Positions 1 to 6,946 of a stretch of DNA of 7,195 bases are shown here, piece after piece. The translations under genes and the position numbers were made by a program. The notes below the pieces were generated by a model that did not search any database, was not told the origin of the DNA, and saw nothing but the letters and a program-made list of their open reading frames with translations. This DNA comes from an uncultured Porphyromonadaceae bacterium (lineage in GTDB: Bacteria; Bacteroidota; Bacteroidia; Bacteroidales; Muribaculaceae): the NCBI GenBank assembly GCA_947177605.1, contig CAMWUX010000060.1:1-7195 (forward strand), read 5' to 3'. Numbering within the stretch: the first letter of the stretch is position 1; every line of letters begins with the position of its first letter.

Positions 1-59
1 CTAACATCCATTCCCGACTTACAAACCGTGGGGGCTTATGCCCGACTCACATTGAAATA

Positions 60-92
60 GCAGGGGGCGCACCGGTCGGTGCTGCCCCCTGC
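60..92 (-). terminator. Probable intrinsic terminator of the envelope operon
   Basis: A near-perfect GC-rich hairpin starts 27 bases past the stop codon of the second ompH gene. The outer arm pairs 60-68 with 84-92 (9 bp), T83 is a single bulge, and the inner arm pairs 69-73 with 78-82 (5 bp) around a GGTC loop. Read on the minus strand, the stem is followed by TATTTC, a short and imperfect U-rich tail. The plus-strand side is followed by CACTATAAA, so termination of leftward transcription fits better. The weak U-tract leaves room for another role, such as stabilising the mRNA 3' end. Confidence 0.65.
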
Positions 93-119
93 CACTATAA
101 AGATGGATCGATGTCCTGA

Positions 120-614
120 TTACTTGATGCCGAGCTTGGTCTTTACGGCGTTGGTCACGTCTACTACGTCAGCACCGGTATAAAGCATCTGGCCGCCTTC
201 GAAGATGAAGGTGTAGCCACCTTCGCTACCTACGCTCTGGATAGCTGTCATCACCTGCTGCTGGATGGGAGCCATGAGCTTTTCCTGCTGAGCCTGGATA
301 TCCTGGGCTGCGGTGGTGCGGAACTGCTGAGCTTTCTGCTCGAGTTCGTTGATTTCCTGCACGCGACGCTCCTTGATAGCCTGGGGAGTGGATTCTTCCA
401 TCTGCTGGAATTCGCTATATTTCTTTTCAAGCTCTGTACGCAGATTATTGAATTCGGCTTCGTATTTTGCTGTAGTGGCTTCGAGCTGGGTCTGCACCTC
501 TTTCATTGCGGGAAGATTGGCAAGGAGATTCTGAGTGTCGACGTAGCCGAACTTCTGAGCGAATGCCATTGCGGGGAGTGCAATAAGGCAAGCGAGTACT
601 AATTTCTTGATCAT
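120..614 (-). CDS. OmpH/Skp-family periplasmic chaperone (second copy)
   Basis: This 164-residue protein belongs to the Skp/OmpH family, whose trimers hold unfolded outer-membrane proteins in the periplasm and deliver them to BamA. It has a Sec signal peptide (MIKK, hydrophobic core, predicted cut after AFA at about residue 19). The mature start KFGYVDTQNLLANLP is the family N-terminal strand motif. A long charged, Gln- and Glu-rich stretch (about residues 30-115) should form the coiled-coil tentacle. The end has the family pattern LMAPIQQQV, then GYTFIF. Its length is close to E. coli Skp (161 residues). The ATG at 614 is the only start that gives a clean signal peptide. It follows the first ompH by 65 bp and has its own candidate promoter. 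It is clearly diverged from the neighbouring copy, so the pair is an old duplication. Confidence 0.93.
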   Translation of the reverse strand: MIKKLVLACLIALPAMAFAQKFGYVDTQNLLANLPAMKEVQTQLEATTAKYEAEFNNLRTELEKKYSEFQQMEESTPQAIKERRVQEINELEQKAQQFRTTAAQDIQAQQEKLMAPIQQQVMTAIQSVGSEGGYTFIFEGGQMLYTGADVVDVTNAVKTKLGIK

Positions 615-665
615 TTGTCTATGTTTTTTTCTTTGGTTTATATTCTATTGAATCAGATGCGGATG

Positions 666-673
666 CAAAGATA
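666..673 (-). promoter_or_regulatory. Candidate -7 box (TATCTTTG) for second ompH
   Basis: The minus strand reads TATCTTTG here, a full match to the Bacteroidota sigma -7 consensus TAnnTTTG. It lies in the 65-bp spacer just downstream of the first ompH stop. A start site a few bases downstream would give a leader of roughly 45 bases before the ATG at 614. No clear TTTG -33 element lies 19-21 bases upstream. One or two such matches are expected by chance in a window this size, so its intergenic position is the main support. Confidence 0.5.
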
Positions 674-679
674 TATCAT

Positions 680-1195
680 TTATTTGGAATAACCTAACTT
701 GGAGAGCACCTCATTGGATATATCTATACGTGGGGAGGCGAATACGATGTCGGCCGACGATGCGCGGTCGAAGATACAGAGATAGCCACGCTCTTCGCTC
801 ACTTTCTTGATGGCATTGTACACTTCTTCCTGAATCGGCTCCATCAGTGTCTGGCGCTTCTTGTAGAGCTCGCCGTCGGGGCCGAAATACTTGGCGCGAA
901 GCTCGGCTGCTTCTTTCTCTTTGGCCACGATAGCTTCTTCCTGAGCCTTCTTCTGGTCGTCGGTGAGGAAGGGCATCTGCGACTTGAAGTTGTTGTACAT
1001 CGTCTCGGCTTCTCGGCCTACGGCTTCGACTTCCTTCTGGTAACGCTGCGAGAGCTGGTCAAGCTGATTGTTGGCTACTTCGTAGGAGGGCATATTGGAG
1101 AGGATGTATTCCATATCGACGAGGGCAAACTTCTGCGCGGAGCCTGCGAGTGCGCAGCCTGCTATGGCTATAAGGGTGAGGAGTAGTTTTTTCAT
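680..1195 (-). CDS. OmpH/Skp-family periplasmic chaperone (first copy)
   Basis: This 171-residue Skp/OmpH-family protein is predicted to carry unfolded outer-membrane proteins from the Sec translocon to BamA. The N-terminus (MKKLLLTLIAIAGC...) is a signal peptide. Signal peptidase I could cut after AGSA (residue 20), but residues 11-14 (IAGC) also fit a lipobox. The mature part opens with KFALVDMEYILSNMP, then a charged coiled-coil region (about 40-125) that includes KYFGPDGELYKKR, which the second copy lacks. It closes with LMEPIQEEVYNAI and GYLCIFD, matching the family C-terminal strands. It begins 59 bp after bamA and is presumably co-transcribed with it; I see no good promoter in that spacer. 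The start at 1195 is an ATG directly before the signal peptide. Family assignment is firm; client range and lipidation are open. Confidence 0.93.
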   Translation of the reverse strand: MKKLLLTLIAIAGCALAGSAQKFALVDMEYILSNMPSYEVANNQLDQLSQRYQKEVEAVGREAETMYNNFKSQMPFLTDDQKKAQEEAIVAKEKEAAELRAKYFGPDGELYKKRQTLMEPIQEEVYNAIKKVSEERGYLCIFDRASSADIVFASPRIDISNEVLSKLGYSK

Positions 1196-1254
1196 TTTCG
1201 TAGATGATTAGTTGGTTGAATATATCTATACAGACGGGTAAGAGGGCAAAAAGT

Positions 1255-3885
1255 TTAAAATTCCTGACCGAGGATGAAGTGGAAGTGCGATCCGCCGCGA
1301 GTGCCGAATACCTTGTCGAAACCGTATGCCCAGTCGATACCCATCATACCTACCATCGGGAGGAAGATACGCAGACCGAAGCCGCCGGAACGCTTAAGGT
1401 TGAATGGATTGAAGTCGCTCACCTTCGTCCAGGCATTACCCGCTTCGAGGAATGCGAGGCCGTAGATGGTGGTCTGGGTCTGGAGAAGGAAGGGGAAGTG
1501 GAGCTCTACGCCGAGGCGGGTGTAGGCGTAGCCTTCACGACCCCAGGGAGTAAGAGCACCGTTTTCGTAGCCTCGCAGACCGATGGTCTCGGTTGCATAG
1601 GTATATGAGCCGGTCATACCGTCGCCACCCACGTAGAATGTCTCGAAGGGCGATTTGAGCCAACGGTTGTAGCTGCCGAGCAGACCGAAGTCGGCGCGGG
1701 TCATAAGCACGAGAGTGTATGTGCCGTTGGGGTCGGTGAGCGGAGTATAAGTGCGGGAGCGGAATTTCAGCTTCCAGTATTCGATCCATTTGTAGAGCTC
1801 CTTCTTCGACTCTGTGGTATTCTCCTCGTAGAGCTTCTTCCAGTCCTTCTTGCCGAAGAGCGACGACGGAGGCGTGAGCTGCAGGCTCAGCGAGAATGAT
1901 GAGCCGCGACGTGTATAGAGTGGGTTGTCGATAGAGTTGCGGGCCAGTGTGAGGCCGAGCACAATGGAGTTCGACGTACCGTTGTTCATATAATAGAGGT
2001 ACTCCCAGTTCTTGAGGTAATACCAGTTGTAGGAAAGTTCGGTCTGGAATGTGAAATAGTCGTCGGGCCAGCTCAGTCGCTTGCCGAAGCCTACTGCTAC
2101 GCCGAGCATCTGGAGCACCTTGTTGGGGTCGTAGGCATTGTTGATGGAATTCTGATAGTAGTCCGAGCCGTAGCCGTAGTTATACCCATATCCGTAGTTG
2201 TTGTAGAGATAGGGATTGGACCAGTTGGAATTGTAGTACGATGAGTTTACGCCTGTCTGACGGCTGTAGTAGGCCGATACCGACAGCGAGTTGGGGCGCT
2301 TGCCGCCAAACCACGGATCAAGGAACGAGATCGAATACGACTGATAGTAGCGGGCATTGGTCTGCGCGGAGATGGTAAATGTCTGGCCTTCGCCCTGCGG
2401 TATGAGCCCCTTGTAGGATCGCGGGTGGAAGAGATTTTTGATCGAGAAGTTGTTGAACTTCAGCGCAAGTTTTCCGATAATACCGGTCTGACCCCAGCCG
2501 AGCGAAAATTCCACCTGGTCGTTGGCTTTCGACTCGAGGTTGAATATGATGTCGACGGTGCCGTTTTCCTCGTTGGGCTCGGGGCGGATATCCATCGACT
2601 CGGGGTTGAAGTGGCCGGTCTGAGCGATTTCGCGAGCCGAACGCATCAGGTCGTCTTTATTGAAGAGTTCGCCCGGCTTCACGCGGAGCTCACGGCGGAT
2701 CACCTTCTCATACAGGCGGTCGTTGCCGTTGATCACCACATTGTTGATTCGGGCCTGCGGACCCTCGACCATACGCATCTCAAGGTCAATGGAGTCGCCC
2801 GACACAGTGCGTTCGATCGGCACGAGGTTGTAGAAGAGGTAACCGCGGTTGAGATAGAGGTTGGCCACGGCGTCGTCGTCCTCGGTGGTACGCTTGTTGA
2901 GCAGCTTCTGATTGTAAATGTCGCCCTGATGGATGCCGAGCAGATCATCGAGCAGCGCCGTGGGGAAGATGGTGTTGCCCACCCAGGTGATGTTGTTGAT
3001 ATAGTAGCGCTTACCCTCGTCGACGGTGATGTAGACGTCGACAGTATTGTCGTCGTAAGGCACTACGGAGTCGGCCACGATTTTGGCGTCGCGGTAGCCC
3101 TTTTCGTTATACTTGGCTATGATTCGCTGGAGGTCGTCCTGATAGTCGGATTCCACGAATTTCTTCTGCTTGAATAGATTGAGCAGTTTGCCCTTCTCGT
3201 TGGTCTTCTTCATTGTGCGCTGGAGGGCACCGTCGGAAAGCACTTCGTTGCCGGTAATGTAGATCTTGTGGACCTTCACCTTGGAATTGCGGCGCACATT
3301 GATGTCAACAATCATTTCGTTGGGAGCCGAGAGGTCCTCGCGCAGATTGATCTTCACGGTGGCGTTGCCGAAGCCCTTGTCGTTGTAGTACTTCTTGATG
3401 ATGGCCTCGGCGCGGTTCACGATATTCTGAGTGATCTGATTCCCCTTGCGGAATTGAGCCAGACGCTCGCCCAGCTCGTCGCGCTCACCCTTCTTCACTC
3501 CGTAGAAGTTGACTTCGGAGATGCGGGGCTGTTCGCGCAGGCGGAGAGTGAGCCACGCATCATCGCCTGCAATCTTGTCGACCACGATCTGCACGTTGGA
3601 GAAGATGGCCTGACGCCACAGACGCTTGGCCGCTGCCGTGAGTTCCGAGCCGGGGATGTAGACCCATTCGCCTACTTTCAATCCCGACCACGACTGTATG
3701 AGCTGCGGGTCGTAGTTGTTGACGCCTTCCACCTCAATACCGGCTATGCGGTAAGAGTTGGGGATGCCGGTGAAGAGTATCGTGGGATTGTATGTGGTGT
3801 CGGCAGGTGCCGTGTCCTGAGCGGACGCCCGGCCTGCGACGAGCAGCACGAGGGGCAAGATTATCAGCAGTAACGATTTGCGCAT
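1255..3885 (-). CDS. bamA: Outer-membrane protein assembly factor BamA
   Basis: BamA (Omp85 family, 876 residues) folds and inserts beta-barrel proteins into the outer membrane. A signal peptide (residues 1-22, cut after ASA) is followed by five POTRA domains at about 45-117, 118-200, 202-289, 292-375 and 377-451. Each opens with the usual beta-strand pattern, for example IAGIEVEGV, VHKIYITGNEVLSD and INNVVINGNDRLYE. The 16-strand barrel runs from about 456 to the end. Recognisable barrel marks are FLDPWFGGKRPNSL, the loop-6 motif LRGYENG (residues 770-776, the RGF/RGY motif) and a C-terminal Phe. The protein is longer than E. coli BamA (810), partly through a Tyr/Asn-rich loop (546-587) and a charged loop (677-708). 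It lies 46 bp downstream of uppS and upstream of two Skp-like genes, the conserved Bacteroidota arrangement. The ATG at 3885 starts directly at the signal peptide. No lesion seen. Confidence 0.97.
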   Translation of the reverse strand: MRKSLLLIILPLVLLVAGRASAQDTAPADTTYNPTILFTGIPNSYRIAGIEVEGVNNYDPQLIQSWSGLKVGEWVYIPGSELTAAAKRLWRQAIFSNVQIVVDKIAGDDAWLTLRLREQPRISEVNFYGVKKGERDELGERLAQFRKGNQITQNIVNRAEAIIKKYYNDKGFGNATVKINLREDLSAPNEMIVDINVRRNSKVKVHKIYITGNEVLSDGALQRTMKKTNEKGKLLNLFKQKKFVESDYQDDLQRIIAKYNEKGYRDAKIVADSVVPYDDNTVDVYITVDEGKRYYINNITWVGNTIFPTALLDDLLGIHQGDIYNQKLLNKRTTEDDDAVANLYLNRGYLFYNLVPIERTVSGDSIDLEMRMVEGPQARINNVVINGNDRLYEKVIRRELRVKPGELFNKDDLMRSAREIAQTGHFNPESMDIRPEPNEENGTVDIIFNLESKANDQVEFSLGWGQTGIIGKLALKFNNFSIKNLFHPRSYKGLIPQGEGQTFTISAQTNARYYQSYSISFLDPWFGGKRPNSLSVSAYYSRQTGVNSSYYNSNWSNPYLYNNYGYGYNYGYGSDYYQNSINNAYDPNKVLQMLGVAVGFGKRLSWPDDYFTFQTELSYNWYYLKNWEYLYYMNNGTSNSIVLGLTLARNSIDNPLYTRRGSSFSLSLQLTPPSSLFGKKDWKKLYEENTTESKKELYKWIEYWKLKFRSRTYTPLTDPNGTYTLVLMTRADFGLLGSYNRWLKSPFETFYVGGDGMTGSYTYATETIGLRGYENGALTPWGREGYAYTRLGVELHFPFLLQTQTTIYGLAFLEAGNAWTKVSDFNPFNLKRSGGFGLRIFLPMVGMMGIDWAYGFDKVFGTRGGSHFHFILGQEF

Positions 3886-3931
3886 GATATGATGAGTGGC
3901 TTGATTACTTTTTTTGGAAATGATGATTGGG

Positions 3932-4681
3932 TCAGCTTTGGCTTACTTGCTCGGAGGTGAGTCCAAACCGGCGTTCGCGTTTCTGGAAGTCGGCGATTGC
4001 CTCGTAGAGACTCCGGGCATTGAAGTCGGGCCAGTATTGTGGGGTGAAATATAGTTCGGAATATGCTATCTGCCAGAGCAGGAAGTTGCTTATACGGTAG
4101 TCGCCGCCGGTGCGTATGAGCAGGTCGGGGTCCGGAATACCGGCTGTCGAGAGCGAGCCGGATATTGTGGCTTCGTCGATTGTGGCCGGGTTGAGTTCTC
4201 CGCTGCGGGCTTTCTCGGCGATATGGCGCACGGCTTCAGTGATCTCCCAGCGCGACGAATAGCTCAGCGCGAGAATCACTTTCAGTCCGGTACACTTCGA
4301 CGTGGCCTCCATACATCCCTCCAGACTGCGGCGCGAATGTTCCGGCAGTCGGTCGATGTCGCCGATAGCGGTGAGGCGTACGTTGTTCTTGATAAGATTC
4401 TCTGTCTCACGGTTGATTGCCGTCACGATAAGTTGCAGCAACAGATCCACTTCGAGTTGCGGACGATTCCAGTTCTCGGTGGAGAACGTGTAGAGCGTGA
4501 GATAGGATATGCCGAGATTGGCGGCTGTCTCTATCACGGTGCGCACGGCATCTACTCCGGCTTCGTGACCTACGGAGCGGTCGGAGCCCTGACTGCGGGC
4601 CCAGCGTCCGTTGCCGTCCATGATTATGGCTATGTGGCGCGGCAGGCGCGTGAGGTCGATTTGTGGTAGAGACGTTGTCAT
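3932..4681 (-). CDS. uppS: Undecaprenyl diphosphate synthase (isoprenyl transferase)
   Basis: This cis-prenyltransferase (249 residues, normal family length) adds isopentenyl diphosphate units to farnesyl diphosphate to make the C55 lipid carrier of peptidoglycan and surface-glycan synthesis. It should act in the cytosol at the inner membrane, and it has no signal peptide. The motifs are in order: HIAIIMDGNGRWA (16-28) with catalytic Asp22; LTLYTFSTENWNRP (61-74); SYSSRWEI (140-147); and DLLIRTGG (186-193) followed by RISNFLLWQIAYSELYF, with Arg190, Arg196, Ser198 and metal-binding Glu209. Residue 194 is Asp where the family usually has Glu. The ATG at 4681 lies 14 bp after the PorG-family gene, so the two are almost certainly co-transcribed. 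The ATG is well placed, leaving about 15 residues before the first motif. Confidence 0.97.
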   Translation of the reverse strand: MTTSLPQIDLTRLPRHIAIIMDGNGRWARSQGSDRSVGHEAGVDAVRTVIETAANLGISYLTLYTFSTENWNRPQLEVDLLLQLIVTAINRETENLIKNNVRLTAIGDIDRLPEHSRRSLEGCMEATSKCTGLKVILALSYSSRWEITEAVRHIAEKARSGELNPATIDEATISGSLSTAGIPDPDLLIRTGGDYRISNFLLWQIAYSELYFTPQYWPDFNARSLYEAIADFQKRERRFGLTSEQVSQS

Positions 4682-4695
4682 ATTATATATAGGTG

Positions 4696-5391
4696 TCAGT
4701 CTATGCGGTTACAGGTCACGCAGCGCGGTCCGAATTCGTAGCTGAATCCTACTGTGAGCTGTGAGTACCAGTCAGTATTTTTGAAAAATGAGCTTTTGAT
4801 CTGATATAGATCCGAGAGTTCGGAGGAATCGACATGATCGCCGAACACCTTGGTCATAGTGAATTGTATATGCAGGTTGACCCTGCGGCTTGTCTTAAAC
4901 TTCACACCCACGCCCATCGGGATATTGAAGGCTGCTGAAGTGCCTCCCCCCTCGGTGGCTGCGACGGTCACACCGACGCCAAGCGAAAGGAAGGGAGTCC
5001 AGCGACGCAGGCGCTTGTATGTTTCCCCCATTCCGTAGGCAAAGAAGTTGGCCTCACCGGTGATGCCGAGGTCATACACGGTGGAGTTGAATTTGTATTC
5101 TGCAAATCCTGGGAGCACATTATCCATGTCAGCTGTGTTGCCCGACAGCGTAGCCATCGAGATCTGAGCCTTGGCGGCCCAACGACTGTCGAATAGATAG
5201 CGCATACCCACATTGGCGGCGATACCCGGATGTCCGAACAGATTCACGCTCGCATCGCCGAGATAGCCGCTCATACCCACACCGACACCGGCATCGAAGC
5301 GATACGACTCCACATCTTTCTGCGCACACACCGGTAAGCTCACCATCAGGAGAGCAACCGCGAGAAGTATGTGGCGTATCAATGCTTTCAT
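4696..5391 (-). CDS. PorG/DUF6089-family outer-membrane protein
   Basis: This 231-residue protein has a signal peptide (MKALIRHILL..., cut after VCA at residue 23) and alternating strands of a small outer-membrane barrel. Features I recognise from the DUF6089/PorG family are GVGVGMSGYLGD near the start, NSTVYDLGITGEANFF in the middle, TPFLSLGVGV, KNTDWYSQLTVGFSYEFG, and a C-terminal CVTCN with a CxxC pair (Cys224, Cys227). In Porphyromonas gingivalis, PorG (PG0189) is an outer-membrane part of the type IX secretion system, bound to the PorK/PorN ring, and its gene likewise precedes uppS and bamA. Whether this organism has type IX secretion cannot be told from the window. I chose the ATG at 5391; a TTG directly upstream (5394) would add one residue. 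It follows the DUF6242-like gene by 25 bp. Confidence 0.82.
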   Translation of the reverse strand: MKALIRHILLAVALLMVSLPVCAQKDVESYRFDAGVGVGMSGYLGDASVNLFGHPGIAANVGMRYLFDSRWAAKAQISMATLSGNTADMDNVLPGFAEYKFNSTVYDLGITGEANFFAYGMGETYKRLRRWTPFLSLGVGVTVAATEGGGTSAAFNIPMGVGVKFKTSRRVNLHIQFTMTKVFGDHVDSSELSDLYQIKSSFFKNTDWYSQLTVGFSYEFGPRCVTCNRID

Positions 5392-5416
5392 CAAGGAGTC
5401 GTAGTGTCGTGGAGGG

Positions 5417-6931
5417 TTATTGGATCGGCTTGAACATAAGTCGGTTGATCACCGCGCGATAGATATGGTCATTGAAAGCGCCCATACGGTCGGTGCCGCC
5501 GAAAAGATAGATAAACGGACATTCCCACTCATTGATCGGCTCTGTGGCGCGCGATTGAGCAGGCGCTACGACCTGATACCAAGGGGCAAGTCGTGGAAGT
5601 TCGATAGCGTTCCATGCTGCCGTAGCTCTTGATGTGAATGTCTGATCGGCTATCACTGCCGAAGCACCGCATAGCGGAGAGATACCCTGGGGCAACTGCA
5701 TCGACTGAGGTGCGAGCGACCAGTGCACGCCACGGTCGTACGACAGATACACGTTTTTGTTGACTACACCCGAAGCGGTCTTACCACCCATGGCAAGCAG
5801 TATGGAGTGCTTGGTGAGATCCCAGATATTGGAGAGCGAGAATGAGAAGTAGGGTACCATCACGGCTCCCTCTACGGCAGCCATCGGTGTGACGGAGCTC
5901 GGTGCCCAGGTGGTGCCGTCGAAAGCCCAGCTCGAACCGGTGAGAGTGCCGTCGGCGCATCGGCCACCCACGATTATCATCATCGGCGATGTAGACCATT
6001 CGCTGGTGAATACTACAGCACCGCTTGTGCCGCTTACCGGACATTCGGCTGCCACAGCCGACGTAGTGGTCGCAGGATAAGTGACGTGAAGATAAGTGCC
6101 GTCGGCATGAGGCTGCACTCCGGCTATCATATCCTGATACGCTCCGTAGATGTGGCTCATCGTGGCGCCGGTAGCCGTCCATGTGGAGCCGCGGTCGGAG
6201 GATGCGTAGAGTGCATTGGCGTTATCGATGATGTATAGCGTATTGCCGCAGGCGGTAAGTTCGTCAAGCACCGCACCCTCGGGAAGTGTCACTGTCTCGG
6301 TGACCCAATTGTTGGCCGACGGATCGGTGGTGACGGATCGGCTGGTACCCGATGCTGATTCAGTGAAGAGACATACGTCAGAACCTACGGTGACTGCTTT
6401 GGCTGCCGTGGCCGACGATACGGGCAGAGGAGCCCATGCAGCGCCTCCCCATGCCAGAGAGTCGGGAGCCATCTTGTGTACGTTGACGTAAATGGTGTAG
6501 GTGCATTCCACCTCCTCGTCGATCGATACCACGTGGAGCTTCACGTATCCGCGGGAGAAGTCGATCGAGTCGGTACTGTTGGTCATATAGTTTATCACAG
6601 TGTCGGCGCCGGTCGACGACGGCATCGTGATTTCTGCCTTGCGACAAGAGGGGATAGTGATGACCGGTATGAGACGATTCACTTTCGTACCCATCGGGAG
6701 TGAGTCGGCGTTGAAGATCCGCCCATGATCAAGGTCGATAGTGAAATACACTGAGTCGAGATTAGTGAGGACGCTGTCGTCGGCCTTAAGATTGAATGCG
6801 CTTACCATCACTGAATTGCGCATAGGGTCGGAGTAGGAATAGGCATCCTTGGTGTCGGAATCGCACGACACTGACACACCACCCGTCACGAGGAGGGCGA
6901 GCATCAGGTATATTGGCAGAAATTTTGTCAT
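5417..6931 (-). CDS. DUF6242-like lipoprotein with predicted beta-propeller
   Basis: This 504-residue protein has a lipoprotein-type signal (hydrophobic residues 4-19, then SVSC with Cys23) and an acidic stretch after the Cys (DSDTKD) that resembles Bacteroidota surface-export signals. Residues about 31-153 form a beta-rich N-terminal domain (SDPMRNSVMVSAFNL ... CTYTIYVNVHK). The rest looks like a propeller. Asp-boxes occur at SSDRGSTW (244-251) and SYDRGVHW (397-404). Kelch-like Gly-Gly strands begin near 319 (IIVGG), 377 (ILLAMGG) and 474 (IYLFGG). The C-terminus (YRAVINRLMFKPIQ) fits DUF6242 proteins as I know them. Function is unknown; a binding or scaffold role is more likely than catalysis, since no sialidase active-site set is visible. 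The ATG at 6931 is preferred over an upstream in-frame start at 7084, because only it gives a signal peptide and because the longer form would overlap ribD and swallow the promoter. Confidence 0.75.
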   Translation of the reverse strand: MTKFLPIYLMLALLVTGGVSVSCDSDTKDAYSYSDPMRNSVMVSAFNLKADDSVLTNLDSVYFTIDLDHGRIFNADSLPMGTKVNRLIPVITIPSCRKAEITMPSSTGADTVINYMTNSTDSIDFSRGYVKLHVVSIDEEVECTYTIYVNVHKMAPDSLAWGGAAWAPLPVSSATAAKAVTVGSDVCLFTESASGTSRSVTTDPSANNWVTETVTLPEGAVLDELTACGNTLYIIDNANALYASSDRGSTWTATGATMSHIYGAYQDMIAGVQPHADGTYLHVTYPATTTSAVAAECPVSGTSGAVVFTSEWSTSPMMIIVGGRCADGTLTGSSWAFDGTTWAPSSVTPMAAVEGAVMVPYFSFSLSNIWDLTKHSILLAMGGKTASGVVNKNVYLSYDRGVHWSLAPQSMQLPQGISPLCGASAVIADQTFTSRATAAWNAIELPRLAPWYQVVAPAQSRATEPINEWECPFIYLFGGTDRMGAFNDHIYRAVINRLMFKPIQ

Positions 6932-6946
6932 AGATTGGTTATTTTC

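Noticed and set aside
2161..2210. Possible CRISPR or microsatellite array from the repeated CCGTAG-like units
   Set aside because: The units are short, imperfect and in frame with Tyr-Gly codons of bamA; there are no spacers. It is coding low complexity.
2425..3177. Plus-strand open frame of 250 codons inside bamA
   Set aside because: It is antisense to the POTRA 3-5 and early barrel coding region. Its protein is rich in Val, Asp and His as expected of a reverse shadow, shows no known motif, and bamA on the other strand is certain.
3268..3873. Plus-strand open frame of 201 codons inside bamA
   Set aside because: Antisense shadow of the signal peptide and POTRA 1-2 region; composition is mirror-like and there is no promoter or motif of its own.
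5392..5394. TTG start for the PorG-family gene one codon upstream
   Set aside because: The next codon is ATG directly before a good signal peptide; the TTG adds one residue and nothing supports it.
5417..6931. Sialidase or other glycosidase call from the Asp-boxes
   Set aside because: Asp-boxes are structural in many propellers. I see no FRIP motif or arginine triad pattern, so an enzyme call is not supported.
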